Shown piece by piece: positions 42,849-51,947 of a DNA stretch of 54,855 nt (its first letter is position 1; each line of letters starts with the position of its first letter). Source of the stretch: Bacillus sp. J33 (GTDB lineage: Bacteria > Bacillota > Bacilli > Bacillales > Cytobacillaceae); assembly GCF_000518885.1 (NCBI RefSeq), contig NZ_JAEL01000030.1, positions 1 to 54,855 on the forward strand, given 5' to 3'. Position numbers and translations under genes: made by a program. A model generated the notes under the pieces. It was not told where the DNA came from, ran no database searches, and saw only the letters and a list, made by a program, of their open reading frames with translations.

Positions 42849-43548
42849 ACTAATAGATGTTTCAGTAAAATATGGCAGCTTCACGGCAGTCCAGAATGTG
42901 AACATTACTGTTTCAGATGGACAGATCGTGGTCATGCTAGGCGCAAACGGGGCTGGGAAAAGTACGACGTTCAGAACAATCAGCGGCCTTAACAAAGCTT
43001 CTTCAGGCAGTATTCTTTTCGAAGGAGACTCTATATCCAAAAGTTCTCCGGAAAGAAGAGTCCAATCAGGAATTGTCCAATGTCCCGAGGGAAGAAAGCT
43101 ATTTCCTATGATGACTGTATTCGAAAACTTAAAAATGGGTGCATTTGTTCAAAGGAGTCACAGGAAAAAGATTAAAGATTCGATGGAGTATGTGTTTGAG
43201 TTATTTCCAATATTAAGAGAAAAGCAGGATGACATGGCAGGCTCTTTAAGCGGCGGACAGCAGCAAATGCTGGCAATTGGAAGGGCACTGATGGCAAAGC
43301 CAAAGCTGATGCTGCTGGATGAACCATCTATTGGGCTTGCTCCATTGATTGTTGAACAAATGTTTGAAGTAATTCAGAAAATTAACCGAGAGGGTACTAC
43401 CATTCTCCTGGCAGAGCAAAATGCAAATGCTGCTTTGAAAATCGCAGATAAAGGTTATGTGTTTGAAAACGGTTCAGTCGTCCTTGAAGGCACTTCGAAA
43501 GAGTTATTGTCAAATGATGAAGTAAGAAAAGCCTATATTGGTGCGTAA
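42841..43548 (+). CDS. ABC transporter ATP-binding protein (LivF type)
   Basis: A 235-residue ATPase. It has Walker A GANGAGKST (about 36-44), then VQCPEGRKLFPMMTVFENLKMG, which is diagnostic of LivF, the signature LSGGQQQMLAIGRALM, Walker B LMLLDEPSIGLAP and the H-loop LLAEQNAN. GTG 42841 lies within the end of the LivG-type gene and has GGAGGG upstream. Confidence 0.92.
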   Translation: MLELIDVSVKYGSFTAVQNVNITVSDGQIVVMLGANGAGKSTTFRTISGLNKASSGSILFEGDSISKSSPERRVQSGIVQCPEGRKLFPMMTVFENLKMGAFVQRSHRKKIKDSMEYVFELFPILREKQDDMAGSLSGGQQQMLAIGRALMAKPKLMLLDEPSIGLAPLIVEQMFEVIQKINREGTTILLAEQNANAALKIADKGYVFENGSVVLEGTSKELLSNDEVRKAYIGA

Positions 43549-43632
43549 CCCAAAGGTGGTTAAGAGGTGGTGATAGATATGCTATAAAAAAAGTCGGAAT
43601 ATTCGAAAATAATTAAAATTAAGGGGGAAACG

Positions 43633-44835
43633 TTGAATATGAAAAAAAAATGGTTCTTTATAAGTGTGATATTTGCCTTAATCGTAATCCTTTCTGCCTG
43701 CAGTTCCTCTCAGCAGACAACAGAAGAAGGGGGGCAAGGAAACGCTGGTTCAGGCGATCAGGAAACAGTTAATATAGGATATACTGGCCCCTTAAGCGGC
43801 CCAGCAGCTTTTTATGGTGAGCGAACTCTTAATGGAGTAAAAATGGCAGCCGAAGAAATAAACAATACCGGCGGATTTCAAATTAATGGAAAGAAGTATA
43901 AAATCAATATTGTATCATTAGATGATAAATATTTACCAAACGAAGCTGGCGCCAATGCAAAGAGGCTGATGCAGGAAAATAAGACTCCAATAATTTTCAC
44001 ACCCCATAGCGGGGGGATTGCTGCTCTACAAGTATTTAACCAGCAGGACAATTTCATTATTGGCGCTTATTCCAGTGAACCGCAGATCACGGAAACTGGA
44101 AATAAACTAACAGTCCGAATCCCGCCTCGCTATGATGGTTATATTGAACCTTTCACGAAATATTCTATGGAAAAATTCGGAAAAAAGATTGCCTTTCTTC
44201 CAACTGCAACACAATACGGAAAAGACTGGACTGAAGAACTAAAACCATTTTGGGAGAAACAAGGCGGTAAAGTGGTCTACAATTCTTCGATAGATTTTTC
44301 AAAAGAAACGGATTTCTTCACAATAATCACAAATGCGCTAAAAGAAAAACCTGATGTTTTATTCATTGGCGGACCTTCCGAACCAACCGCAAAAGTAGCT
44401 AAACAGGCAAGAGAGCTGGGTTTCAAGGGCGGTTTCATTGTCATGGACCAGGCGAAGTTTGATGAGATGAAGAAAGTGACAGGCACATACGATGTCCTGA
44501 ACGGCGCAATAGGGGTAATGCCATTAGTTAATTCGGATAGACCCGCAATTCCGGAGTTTGTGAAGAACTATAATGAGAAATATAATGAAGACCCTGGCTC
44601 CGAAGCTGGGTTGAACTATTTTGCCACTTATGCGTTTGTTGAAGCAATGAAAGCTGCAGGTTCAGTGGATGATCCTGAGAAAATCATGTCTCATATGCAG
44701 GACGGTTTGGATAACGTACCAGAAGACAAGAGGGTATATAACATCGAGACGATTGATGAGAGCGGCGGTTTCGATGGTGAATTAATTTTGGGAGCCATTG
44801 AGGATGGTAAAGTTGTGCCTATAAAGGCACAGTAA
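43633..44835 (+). CDS. Liv-type ABC transporter substrate-binding lipoprotein
   Basis: A 400-residue periplasmic-binding-fold protein anchored as a lipoprotein: signal MNMKKKWFFISVIFALIVI, lipobox LSAC. The mature part opens with VNIGYTGPLSGPAAFYGERTLNGVKMAAEEINNTGGF, the Leu/Ile/Val-binding (peripla_BP_6) pattern. TTG 43633 has GGGGG at 5 bases; ATG 43639 is an alternative. It delivers the substrate to the four-gene transporter before it. Proteins of this class bind branched-chain amino acids, aromatic acids or other carboxylates; the position behind a CoA-catabolic cluster argues for a carboxylate. A terminator closes the operon. Confidence 0.92.
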   Translation: MNMKKKWFFISVIFALIVILSACSSSQQTTEEGGQGNAGSGDQETVNIGYTGPLSGPAAFYGERTLNGVKMAAEEINNTGGFQINGKKYKINIVSLDDKYLPNEAGANAKRLMQENKTPIIFTPHSGGIAALQVFNQQDNFIIGAYSSEPQITETGNKLTVRIPPRYDGYIEPFTKYSMEKFGKKIAFLPTATQYGKDWTEELKPFWEKQGGKVVYNSSIDFSKETDFFTIITNALKEKPDVLFIGGPSEPTAKVAKQARELGFKGGFIVMDQAKFDEMKKVTGTYDVLNGAIGVMPLVNSDRPAIPEFVKNYNEKYNEDPGSEAGLNYFATYAFVEAMKAAGSVDDPEKIMSHMQDGLDNVPEDKRVYNIETIDESGGFDGELILGAIEDGKVVPIKAQ

Positions 44836-44867
44836 TCCTATTATAAATATAGGTTAGTAAATGAATT

Positions 44868-44895
44868 AAAAGCTGGTATTTGGCCAGCTTTTTTT
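44868..44895 (+). terminator. Intrinsic terminator closing the Liv-type operon
   Basis: AAAGCTGG (44868-44875) pairs with CCAGCTTT (44884-44891) and continues into a seven-U run. It lies about 30 bases after the binding-protein stop and also separates it from the converging LysR gene. Confidence 0.88.
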
Positions 44896-44906
44896 ATTCG
44901 TTCAAA

Positions 44907-45803
44907 CTACATACGTGCATCACCCAAATACTCCTCTGCTACCGAAATAAACTCCCTAACTGCAAAAGACAAATACTTATCCTTCTTCCAAATCATCCCG
45001 AGCTCCAAATTCACCTCAGATTCAGTGATAGGCAGAACCTTTAATGCTTCGTTATTAATATTTCTGCATATTTTGCTGGGCAATAATGCGACTCCTAGCT
45101 TTCCTTCAACCATTCCCAGCAGGAAATCCTTTTGGGAGCTTTCGCAAACGATGTTAGGCTGAAAACCATTTTTAGAGCATTCCTCAATAATAAGGTCATA
45201 GAGAGTAAAGTCTTTCCGATATAGAATAAAAGGCTCGTTCGCTAAATGCGAAAAGTGAACTTCTTTTTGTGAGGCCAGCGGATGTTCACGGTGGATTATA
45301 AGCAATAAAGGATCCTTTAATACATTGATGATTTCAAAGCTGGCCCCTTGAGCCGGCACAGTGCAAATTAAGCCAATATCTAATGATCCGTCTTCAACAC
45401 CTTTCTTTATTTTTTTCGTGCCTACTTCTGTTAACGTAATCTTTACAAGCGGATATTTCTCTTTATACTGGCTGATAAGCTTTGAAAAAAAAGCAGCCCC
45501 CACTATCGGCGGTATCCCAATCCTGATCTCTCCGCTTTTTAACTCCATAATATCCGTTAATTCCCCTGTCAAATTCTTAAATGCTTCTAATACTTTTTTG
45601 GCGTTGATTAATACCGCTTTTCCTGCATCCGTTAATTCCAGCTGTTTTGAGGAACGGTAAAATAGAGGTACTCCCAGTTCGCCTTCAAGATTTTTAATAG
45701 CTTTGCTGATGGAAGGCTGCGTAACATGCAGGGTTTGCGATGCTTTTGTAAAACTTAAGTGCTGGGCCACTTCAGCAAAATACTCTAAATGACGAATGTC
45801 CAA
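44907..45803 (-). CDS. LysR-family transcriptional regulator
   Basis: A 298-residue LysR regulator. The N-terminal winged helix is MDIRHLEYFAEVAQHLSFTKASQTLHVTQPSISKAIKNLEGELG (1-44, continued to VPLFYRSSKQLELT), followed by the LysR substrate domain starting IRIGIPP at about 92. It is divergent from the malic enzyme gene, with about 160 bases between the two starts, the classic arrangement of a LysR activator and its target. The ligand is not visible; C4 dicarboxylates or pyruvate are possible. RBS AAGGGGG precedes the start. Confidence 0.92.
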   Translation of the reverse strand: MDIRHLEYFAEVAQHLSFTKASQTLHVTQPSISKAIKNLEGELGVPLFYRSSKQLELTDAGKAVLINAKKVLEAFKNLTGELTDIMELKSGEIRIGIPPIVGAAFFSKLISQYKEKYPLVKITLTEVGTKKIKKGVEDGSLDIGLICTVPAQGASFEIINVLKDPLLLIIHREHPLASQKEVHFSHLANEPFILYRKDFTLYDLIIEECSKNGFQPNIVCESSQKDFLLGMVEGKLGVALLPSKICRNINNEALKVLPITESEVNLELGMIWKKDKYLSFAVREFISVAEEYLGDARM

Positions 45804-45962
45804 CTTGATTCAATCCCCCTTAAAAATTGTTTATAGCCAAAAGGAATAATGGTTATAGATTATATGTATTTCATTTATGGATAACTCTCATTATATAATA
45901 ATCTACAACAAAACAATACTGAAAATTTTAAAAATTCAATTCGAAAAGGGGAGATGGTTAAG

Positions 45963-47159
45963 ATGAATTTGCAAAAAGAGTCGTTATTGCTTCATGAGAA
46001 ATATAAAGGAAAGTTATCAGTCGATGTGAAAATGCCGCTGAACAGCATGAAAGATTTAAGCTTAGCTTATTCCCCTGGTGTAGCAGAGCCTTGCCGGCAT
46101 ATTCATGAAAAGCCGGAAAAGGTCTATGATTATACGATAAAAGGCAATTTAATTGCGGTTGTCTCTGACGGCACTTCCGTCCTGGGTCTGGGGGATATTG
46201 GCCCGGAAGCCTCCATGCCTGTCATGGAAGGGAAGGCGGCCCTATTTAAAGCTTTCGCAGGCATAGATGCGGTTCCTATTTGCCTTGATACGAAGGACCC
46301 GGATGAAATTATTAAAACGGTTAAACTGCTGCAGCCCTCATTTGGAGGCATTAACTTAGAAGATATTGCAGCACCCAATTGCTTTTACATTGAGGAACGA
46401 TTAAAGGAAGAGATAAATATCCCTGTTTTTCATGATGATCAGCACGGAACTGCCATAGTGACGGCTGCTGGGTTAATAAACGCGTTAAAGCTGGTAAATA
46501 AAAAAATCACTGAAATCAAAGTAGTGGTAAATGGAGCGGGTGCAGCTGGAATTGCGATTATAAAACTATTATTGAATATGGGCGTTAAGGATATCATCAT
46601 GTGTGATACAAAGGGAGCGATTTACGAAGGCCGGCAGGAAAGAATGAATCCAGTCAAAGAGTCCGTAGCCAAAATTACAAATCAATTAAAGCGGCAAGGG
46701 CCTCTTGGAGAGGTCATTGCAGGTGCAGATGTATTTATTGGGGTTTCCTCTGCAGGAGCATTATCGAAGGAAATGGTCCAAGCGATGAATCGGGATTCGA
46801 TCATCTTTGCCATGGCCAATCCGGTACCGGAGATTATGCCGGAGGAAGCAAAAGCGGCAGGCGCCAAAGTTGTTGGAACAGGCCGTTCTGATATGCCAAA
46901 CCAGGTGAATAATGTACTGGCATTCCCTGGAATTTTCCGAGGTGCTTTGGATGTCAGGGCGACAGAAATTAATGAAGAAATGAAGATGGCAGCTGTTGAA
47001 GCCATTGCCTCTCTCATTGACAGTACCGACCTGTCCCCGGATTACGTCATCCCAGGTCCATTGGACAGCAGGGTGGTCCCTGCGGTAAGAGATGCCGTTG
47101 TTAAGGCTGCCCAGGAAACAGGAGCTGCCCGGATAAAAAGTCCTATATTAAGCCGATAG
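45963..47159 (+). CDS. Malic enzyme (malate dehydrogenase, oxaloacetate-decarboxylating)
   Basis: A 398-residue enzyme that converts malate to pyruvate and CO2 with NAD(P). Its pattern is that of bacterial YtsJ/MaeA-like malic enzymes: KDLSLAYSPGVAEPCRHI, the long DGTSVLGLGDIGPEASMPVMEGK stretch (positions about 65-87), FGGINLEDIAAPNCF with the catalytic region, VFHDDQHGTA (metal site), VNGAGAAGIAI (NAD(P) fold) and the C-terminal PGPLDSRVVP. ATG 45963 is chosen because GGGGAG is then about 9 bases away; ATG 45954 directly abuts it. It supplies pyruvate or NAD(P)H when the cell lives on acetyl-CoA from the neighbouring catabolic genes. Confidence 0.93.
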   Translation: MNLQKESLLLHEKYKGKLSVDVKMPLNSMKDLSLAYSPGVAEPCRHIHEKPEKVYDYTIKGNLIAVVSDGTSVLGLGDIGPEASMPVMEGKAALFKAFAGIDAVPICLDTKDPDEIIKTVKLLQPSFGGINLEDIAAPNCFYIEERLKEEINIPVFHDDQHGTAIVTAAGLINALKLVNKKITEIKVVVNGAGAAGIAIIKLLLNMGVKDIIMCDTKGAIYEGRQERMNPVKESVAKITNQLKRQGPLGEVIAGADVFIGVSSAGALSKEMVQAMNRDSIIFAMANPVPEIMPEEAKAAGAKVVGTGRSDMPNQVNNVLAFPGIFRGALDVRATEINEEMKMAAVEAIASLIDSTDLSPDYVIPGPLDSRVVPAVRDAVVKAAQETGAARIKSPILSR

Positions 47160-47310
47160 GCGGATTTTTTTCGATAAAGGCATGTTCAATATAAATAAAT
47201 CATAGTATCCAAAATAAATAGCTTGTGCTGCTGATTTTGCCAAGGGGAATAAAGTTACTTGCTTTCTTCACTCTGAGTTTGGGTCATTTTAATAAAGGAG
47301 ATTGATCTGG

Positions 47311-47607
47311 ATGAAAGTATATGAAGTAGTTGAAACAATGGAAATGTTCCGTGGTGAAATCATTGAAGACTATTACATTATTTATGAGCAAACAGAAAAC
47401 AAGATTTTTGCCAAAAAGAATAACCATTTATTTCAGCAGGAAAAAATGGTTGAGAAGTCGATTAAGATCTTTAAAGGCAATGCAAATTCTACCCTTCAAA
47501 AAATTAAAGCCTATCCTGTTCATCGGCTTGCCATAGGTGATATTCGTGAAACGATTTTAAAAGACTTCCCTGGGCTTTTTAAAAATTTAAATGGGTCTCT
47601 GACCTAA
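47311..47607 (+). CDS. Hypothetical protein of about 98 residues
   Basis: A small, charged soluble protein (MKVYEVVETMEMFRGEI... AIGDIRETILKDFPGLFKNLNG) without signal or membrane segments. ATG 47311 has AAGGAG 10 bases upstream, better than the TTG at 47302. A strong terminator follows. I do not recognise a family. It stands alone between the malic enzyme gene and the ABC importer. Confidence 0.6.
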   Translation: MKVYEVVETMEMFRGEIIEDYYIIYEQTENKIFAKKNNHLFQQEKMVEKSIKIFKGNANSTLQKIKAYPVHRLAIGDIRETILKDFPGLFKNLNGSLT

Positions 47608-47621
47608 AAATGATGTATTTA

Positions 47622-47656
47622 AAGGCAGTCTCTACATGAAAGAGACTGTCTTTTTT
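47622..47656 (+). terminator. Intrinsic terminator after the small protein gene
   Basis: GGCAGTCTCT (47624-47633) pairs with AGAGACTGTC (47641-47650), and six U follow directly. Confidence 0.85.
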
Positions 47657-47667
47657 CATGGAAGCTA

Positions 47668-47930
47668 TTTATAATGCTGTTTTCGCAAACTATGCTGCTC
47701 TTTAACATGTAGTGAGGAAGGCTGATTTCCGCTCCGGATGCTCCCTTTCCGCGGGGCGGACGGTGAGCCTCCTCGGCGCGCAGCACCTGTGTGGTCTCAC
47801 CTGTCCCACTCCTCCCGCAGGAGTCTCGCACCTTACGCTCCAATCAACAAACCTTATTTATCAACAGCTATTTATTCACCGGACCTATTAAAAAACAACA
47901 ATTTTTTTAGAAAAGAGCCTTTATAAAAGA
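47668..47930 (+). repeat. Dispersed MITE-like repeat, copy D (core inverted)
   Basis: The ends match the family (GCTGTTTTCGCAAACTATGCTGCTC at the left, near 47675, and AAACAACAATTTTTTTAGAAAAGAGCC at the right, to 47920). The core lies in the opposite orientation to copies A and B: GCTGATTTCCGCTCC comes first and GCTCCAATCAAC last. The core is the GC-rich Bacillus intergenic repeat (CCGCGGGGCGGACGGTGAG, CTCCCGCAGGAGTCTCGC). Two open frames across it are not genes. Confidence 0.7.
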
Positions 47931-48092
47931 TACAAAAAGCATATTGGTCAGCCTTAATTAGTGGAAAAACAACCTATCTCTTTGTATGATAGTTACACGT
48001 TTTACAGTAAAAAATAGTATCAAAGGGACATGTTTTTTCAGAAAAGCTTTTAGGGAATGAACTAGAAGTGATTATTATAGAGGGGTGGAGCA

Positions 48093-49043
48093 ATGATTCA
48101 GTTTGCCAATGTGTCAAAACAGTATCCTGATGGGATTTATGCTGTTGATTCGATCAATTTACATATAGAGGAAGGGGAGTTTTTTGTTATTATCGGACCA
48201 AGCGGGTCTGGAAAAACTACTGTGCTAAAAATGATTAATAGACTGATTCCTCTGTCAGATGGAACGATCTCGATCAATGGCAAGAGGATTAGCGATTATG
48301 ATATTCATGAATTACGCTGGGATATTGGCTATGTCCTGCAGCAGATTGCCCTGTTTCCGCATATGACAATTGCTGAAAATATTGCGATTGTTCCGGAACT
48401 GAAAAAATGGGAGCAGGATAAAATTCAGAAACGGATCGATGAGTTATTGGAAATGGTAGGGCTGGAACCGGAAATTTATCGAAACCGCAAGCCGCATGAA
48501 CTCTCTGGAGGACAGCAGCAGAGGGTTGGCGTAACACGGGCACTGGCAGCCAATCCGCCAATCATTTTAATGGACGAGCCATTTAGTGCACTGGATCCTT
48601 TGAGCAAAGAAAAGCTGCAGGATGACCTTATAGATCTTCAGCAAAAAATCAAGAAAACAATTGTCTTTGTCACGCATGATATGAAGGAAGCTTTAAAGCT
48701 GGGGGACCGAATTTGCGTTATGAAGGATGGAGAAATCGTACAAATTGGCTCGCCAAATGAACTCCTGTTTAACCCAAAAAACGAATTCGTCCGGGAATTT
48801 GTAGGGGAAGGGCATAGACAAATAGGTGAAGGATTCACATTACATAATTTACTGTTGCCAATTTCACAAGGGGAAGATGCAGAGCAAATAATTTCTGCCT
48901 CAGCTTCCTTAGATGAGACGCTTAGCTTACTGTCACAATTTGATAAGCTTGCAGTTGAAGAGGATGGACAAATTATTGGAATGGTCAACAGACAGGCCAT
49001 CATTCGCCGGCTCGCAGGCAATTTGCAGAAAGAGGTGAAGTAA
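48093..49043 (+). CDS. ABC transporter ATP-binding protein, OpuBA/OpuCA or EgtV type
   Basis: A 316-residue ATPase with Walker A GPSGSGKTT (about 35-43), signature LSGGQQQRVGVTRALA, Walker B IILMDEPFSALDP and H-loop FVTHDM. Residues after about 260 form a single CBS-like segment (LAVEEDGQIIGMVNRQAIIRRL), shorter than the tandem CBS of OpuCA (about 380 residues). RBS GAGGGGTGGAG precedes ATG 48093. The fused permease-binding protein starts directly after its stop codon. The pair imports a quaternary amine or trimethylated compound; choline, betaine or ergothioneine are the candidates. Confidence 0.88.
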   Translation: MIQFANVSKQYPDGIYAVDSINLHIEEGEFFVIIGPSGSGKTTVLKMINRLIPLSDGTISINGKRISDYDIHELRWDIGYVLQQIALFPHMTIAENIAIVPELKKWEQDKIQKRIDELLEMVGLEPEIYRNRKPHELSGGQQQRVGVTRALAANPPIILMDEPFSALDPLSKEKLQDDLIDLQQKIKKTIVFVTHDMKEALKLGDRICVMKDGEIVQIGSPNELLFNPKNEFVREFVGEGHRQIGEGFTLHNLLLPISQGEDAEQIISASASLDETLSLLSQFDKLAVEEDGQIIGMVNRQAIIRRLAGNLQKEVK

Positions 49044-50561
49044 ATGAACACCTTTCATTCTGTTTTTAATGACAGGAAAACCCAGCTTTTAAGTGTACTC
49101 GCTGAGCATATCCAGATTTCAACCATCGCTTTATTCTTTGCGGTGCTGATTGCTATACCGCTTGGGATCTACCTGACAAAAAAAGAAAAAATCGCAGAAG
49201 GCATCATCGGGGTTACAGCCGTATTGCAGACCATACCTTCTTTAGCTTTGCTGGGTCTTTTGATTCCCTTATTTGGAATAGGCAAAGTGCCGGCCATTAT
49301 TGCATTAGTTGTCTATGCACTTCTGCCTATATTGAGAAATACTTACACGGGCATAAAGGAGGTAGATGCTTCGATCATCGAGGCGGCAAGAGCGATGGGA
49401 ATGAACAGGCGAAAGCGGCTTATGAAAGTGGAACTCCCTTTGGCCATGCCAATCATTATGGCAGGGATCCGAACGGCCATGGTATTGATTGTGGGGACAG
49501 CTACCCTCGCAGCCCTAATTGGGGCAGGCGGTTTAGGGGAGCTTATCCTCCTTGGGATCGACCGGAACAATACAGCCTTAATCATACTTGGAGCCATTCC
49601 TGCCGCGTTATTGGCCATTCTTTTTGATATGCTGCTTCGCCGTTTTGAGCATATGTCCTTTAAAAAGTCACTCACTGCCTTAGGTGTCTTCATCGCTGCA
49701 ATGATGCTGGTGATGGCTATACCATTAATGGCAAATGAATCTAAAGAGGATATCGTCATAGGAGCAAAACTTGGATCGGAACCAGAAATCCTTATTAATA
49801 TGTATAAACTGCTCATTGAAAATGAGACAGATCTAAATGTTGAGTTACAGCCGGGCCTAGGGAAGACTTCATTTGTTTTTAATGCTCTAAAGTCAGGAAG
49901 CATCGATATTTACCCTGAATTTACCGGTACAGCCATAGCAGAATTTTTAAAAGAAACGGCAGTGAGTACGGACCGTGGAGAGGTTTATGAGCAGGCACGA
50001 ACAGGGATGAAGGAACAGTTTGGCATGGAGCTGCTGCAGCCAATGGCTTATAACAATACGTATGCTTTGGCAATTCCTGATCAACTGGCAAGTGAGTATG
50101 GGCTTCAAAGCATTTCAGATCTAAAAGCCGTTGAGCAAAATATGAAAGCAGGCTTTACCCTCGAATTTTCCGACCGGGAAGACGGATACAGAGGGATCCA
50201 AAAGCTTTATGGCCTTGATTTTCCTACGGTTTTAACAATGGAGCCCAAGCTCCGGTATGGTGCAATCGAAAAAGGCGAAATCAATCTGGTGGATGCGTAC
50301 TCTACGGATAGTGAAATTGCCAGGTATAACCTCACAGTGTTGGAGGATGACAAAAATCTGTTTCCTCCATATCAAGGTGCACCCTTGTTAAGAGAAGAAA
50401 CAGCTAAAAAACATCCGGAACTGGTGAAAGCCCTAAATAAGCTTGATGCAAAAATCAGCGATGATGAAATGCGCGAAATGAATTACAAAGTGAATGTTGA
50501 GGGCGCAAGTCCCGAAGAAACAGCAAGGGAGTATTTAGAAAAGGAAGGATTGCTGGATTAG
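49044..50561 (+). CDS. Fused permease and substrate-binding protein of a quaternary-amine/ergothioneine-type ABC importer
   Basis: A 505-residue fusion. Residues 1-215 form the permease (about six membrane segments; QTIPSLALLGLLIPLFGIG and the EAARAMGMNRRKRLMKVELPLAMPIIMAGI coupling loop, about 100-150). From about 235 an OpuAC-type binding domain follows (DIVIGAKLGSEPEILINMYKLLIE, DIYPEFTGTA). The size and order match streptococcal EgtU (permease-binding fusion for ergothioneine) as well as BilE/OpuC-like proteins. The ligand cannot be assigned by eye. The ATG abuts the ATPase stop, so the two are coupled. A terminator follows. Confidence 0.88.
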   Translation: MNTFHSVFNDRKTQLLSVLAEHIQISTIALFFAVLIAIPLGIYLTKKEKIAEGIIGVTAVLQTIPSLALLGLLIPLFGIGKVPAIIALVVYALLPILRNTYTGIKEVDASIIEAARAMGMNRRKRLMKVELPLAMPIIMAGIRTAMVLIVGTATLAALIGAGGLGELILLGIDRNNTALIILGAIPAALLAILFDMLLRRFEHMSFKKSLTALGVFIAAMMLVMAIPLMANESKEDIVIGAKLGSEPEILINMYKLLIENETDLNVELQPGLGKTSFVFNALKSGSIDIYPEFTGTAIAEFLKETAVSTDRGEVYEQARTGMKEQFGMELLQPMAYNNTYALAIPDQLASEYGLQSISDLKAVEQNMKAGFTLEFSDREDGYRGIQKLYGLDFPTVLTMEPKLRYGAIEKGEINLVDAYSTDSEIARYNLTVLEDDKNLFPPYQGAPLLREETAKKHPELVKALNKLDAKISDDEMREMNYKVNVEGASPEETAREYLEKEGLLD

Positions 50562-50570
50562 GAATGGTGT

Positions 50571-50603
50571 AAGCCGCTTGGAGAGATTCCAGGCGGTTTT
50601 TTT
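50571..50603 (+). terminator. Intrinsic terminator after the importer operon
   Basis: AGCCGCTTGGA pairs with TTCCAGGCGGTT around GAGA, followed by seven U. Confidence 0.85.
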
Positions 50604-50662
50604 ATCTTTGTTGAGATATGGAACTCTTAATCTCATTTATCCGCTTATATCACAGGAAACTG

Positions 50663-50700
50663 AAAACAGGTGAGCCGAAAAATCAGCTGACCTGTTTTTT
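50663..50700. terminator. Hairpin between converging genes, probably bidirectional
   Basis: AAAACAGGT-GAGC and GCTG-ACCTGTTTTTT form a long stem, with U-runs on the plus strand and shorter ones on the minus strand. It lies between the importer and the minus-strand amidohydrolase. Confidence 0.65.
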
Positions 50701-50716
50701 AATGGAACAAGTAATT

Positions 50717-51941
50717 TTAGGAGTACATCCGATTAATTACTTCTTTCCCCCGAAAATAAACCTTTTTAACGCTCTCTAGCCTAGTAATATCCAATCCAGG
50801 AATTCCTTCTGCTACTAGGAAATTAGCGTCATATCCTAATTCCAATTTCCCAAAATGATTTTCTCTTCCTAATAAACTAGCCGGATTTGCAGTTAAAAGT
50901 GCTAGTATTTCATTTTCTTCATATCCATTTTGCTGTAATAATTTCATACTTGGACGGGCAATTGCCATTAACGAATCAGGCCCTTTTAAAGTATGATCTT
51001 TAAATGGAAGCCAAGTGGCCTCCGGGTGAGGGGGGAGGTAAGCATCTGTTGATATGGAGACAGGAATATTATGCTGAACTAGTTTCAGTATTTCCTCAGG
51101 AAAATTGGGCAAAAGGTGAGTGCCTCCCATTGGAGTTGCAACGACGTGGACTTCCTGATTCGCTGCTTTTTCTATCTGTTTTTTTGTAATTCCATGTGCA
51201 TGATGTAATACGTCTATTCCAGCATTAAGCGCCAGTTCAATGCCAGGTTCACCAGCAACATGGGCTCCAATTTTTTTTCCAAGATTGTGGTAGGTTTCTG
51301 CAATTTTCTCTAATTCGTCTTTTGTATATATTAATTCTCCAGCTCTAGGAACCTGCTTTTCTGTAAAATTTGCTGGTGTAGCATTAATGAAAATATTTTC
51401 TCCAGGATAATCACTTTTTTCTGCAAGTTTTTTAATGATTAAAGGATTGATTAGGTCTTGCTTATTTAAAGCTTGTGATTTAGTAATTGAAGTGAAATGC
51501 GCTAGGTTTTCAAATCCTATTGATATGCTAGTTGCTGCAAATGAGATATCCATAGGGAAATTTTTGATTGTGTTTCGATATTCCTCAATGGAAAAATCAC
51601 ATTGGGGATGTCCGCAAATTTTGTTCACCGAGTGCTGTTATCCCAGATGACAAAGCTTTAAATAGGATTGCCTTTGCAGCTATAAAATGAGTATTGGGGG
51701 AAACAGGATATAGTGATGTAGGAGCAAATTCTAATAAATGTGTATGGCAATCCACTAAGGATGGGGTAATAACATAACTTGAATAATCAAAAATTGGAAA
51801 ATCGTAGGTGTACTGTTCCTTTAACTCCTGCCAAGAACTAATATTAATGATTTTCCCATTTTCAATTGCCATTGCACCATTTTCAATTGTTCCCAGTTTG
51901 CTTACAGTTACTAACTTTTTTCCTTTAACTATATATTTCAT
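50717..51941 (-). pseudogene. Amidohydrolase (imidazolonepropionase-like) with one-base frameshift
   Basis: The N-terminal frame starts at 51941 (MKYIVKGKKLVTVSKLG), shows the metal motif VDCHTHLLEF and runs to ...SSGITALGEQ, where it shifts to NLRTSPM and stops at 51597. The C-terminal part lies in the neighbouring frame from about 51620 (ICGHPQCDFSIEEYRN), with GAHVAGEPG, DVLHHAHGI and the late metal Asp in STDAYLPPHPE, to 50717. Removing one T from the TTTT run at 51619-51622 restores a complete protein of about 407 residues. The product would hydrolyse a cyclic amide, dipeptide or similar compound. It is followed (upstream on the plus map) by a gate-domain permease that may import its substrate. 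Confidence 0.82.
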
Positions 51942-51947
51942 AATCTA

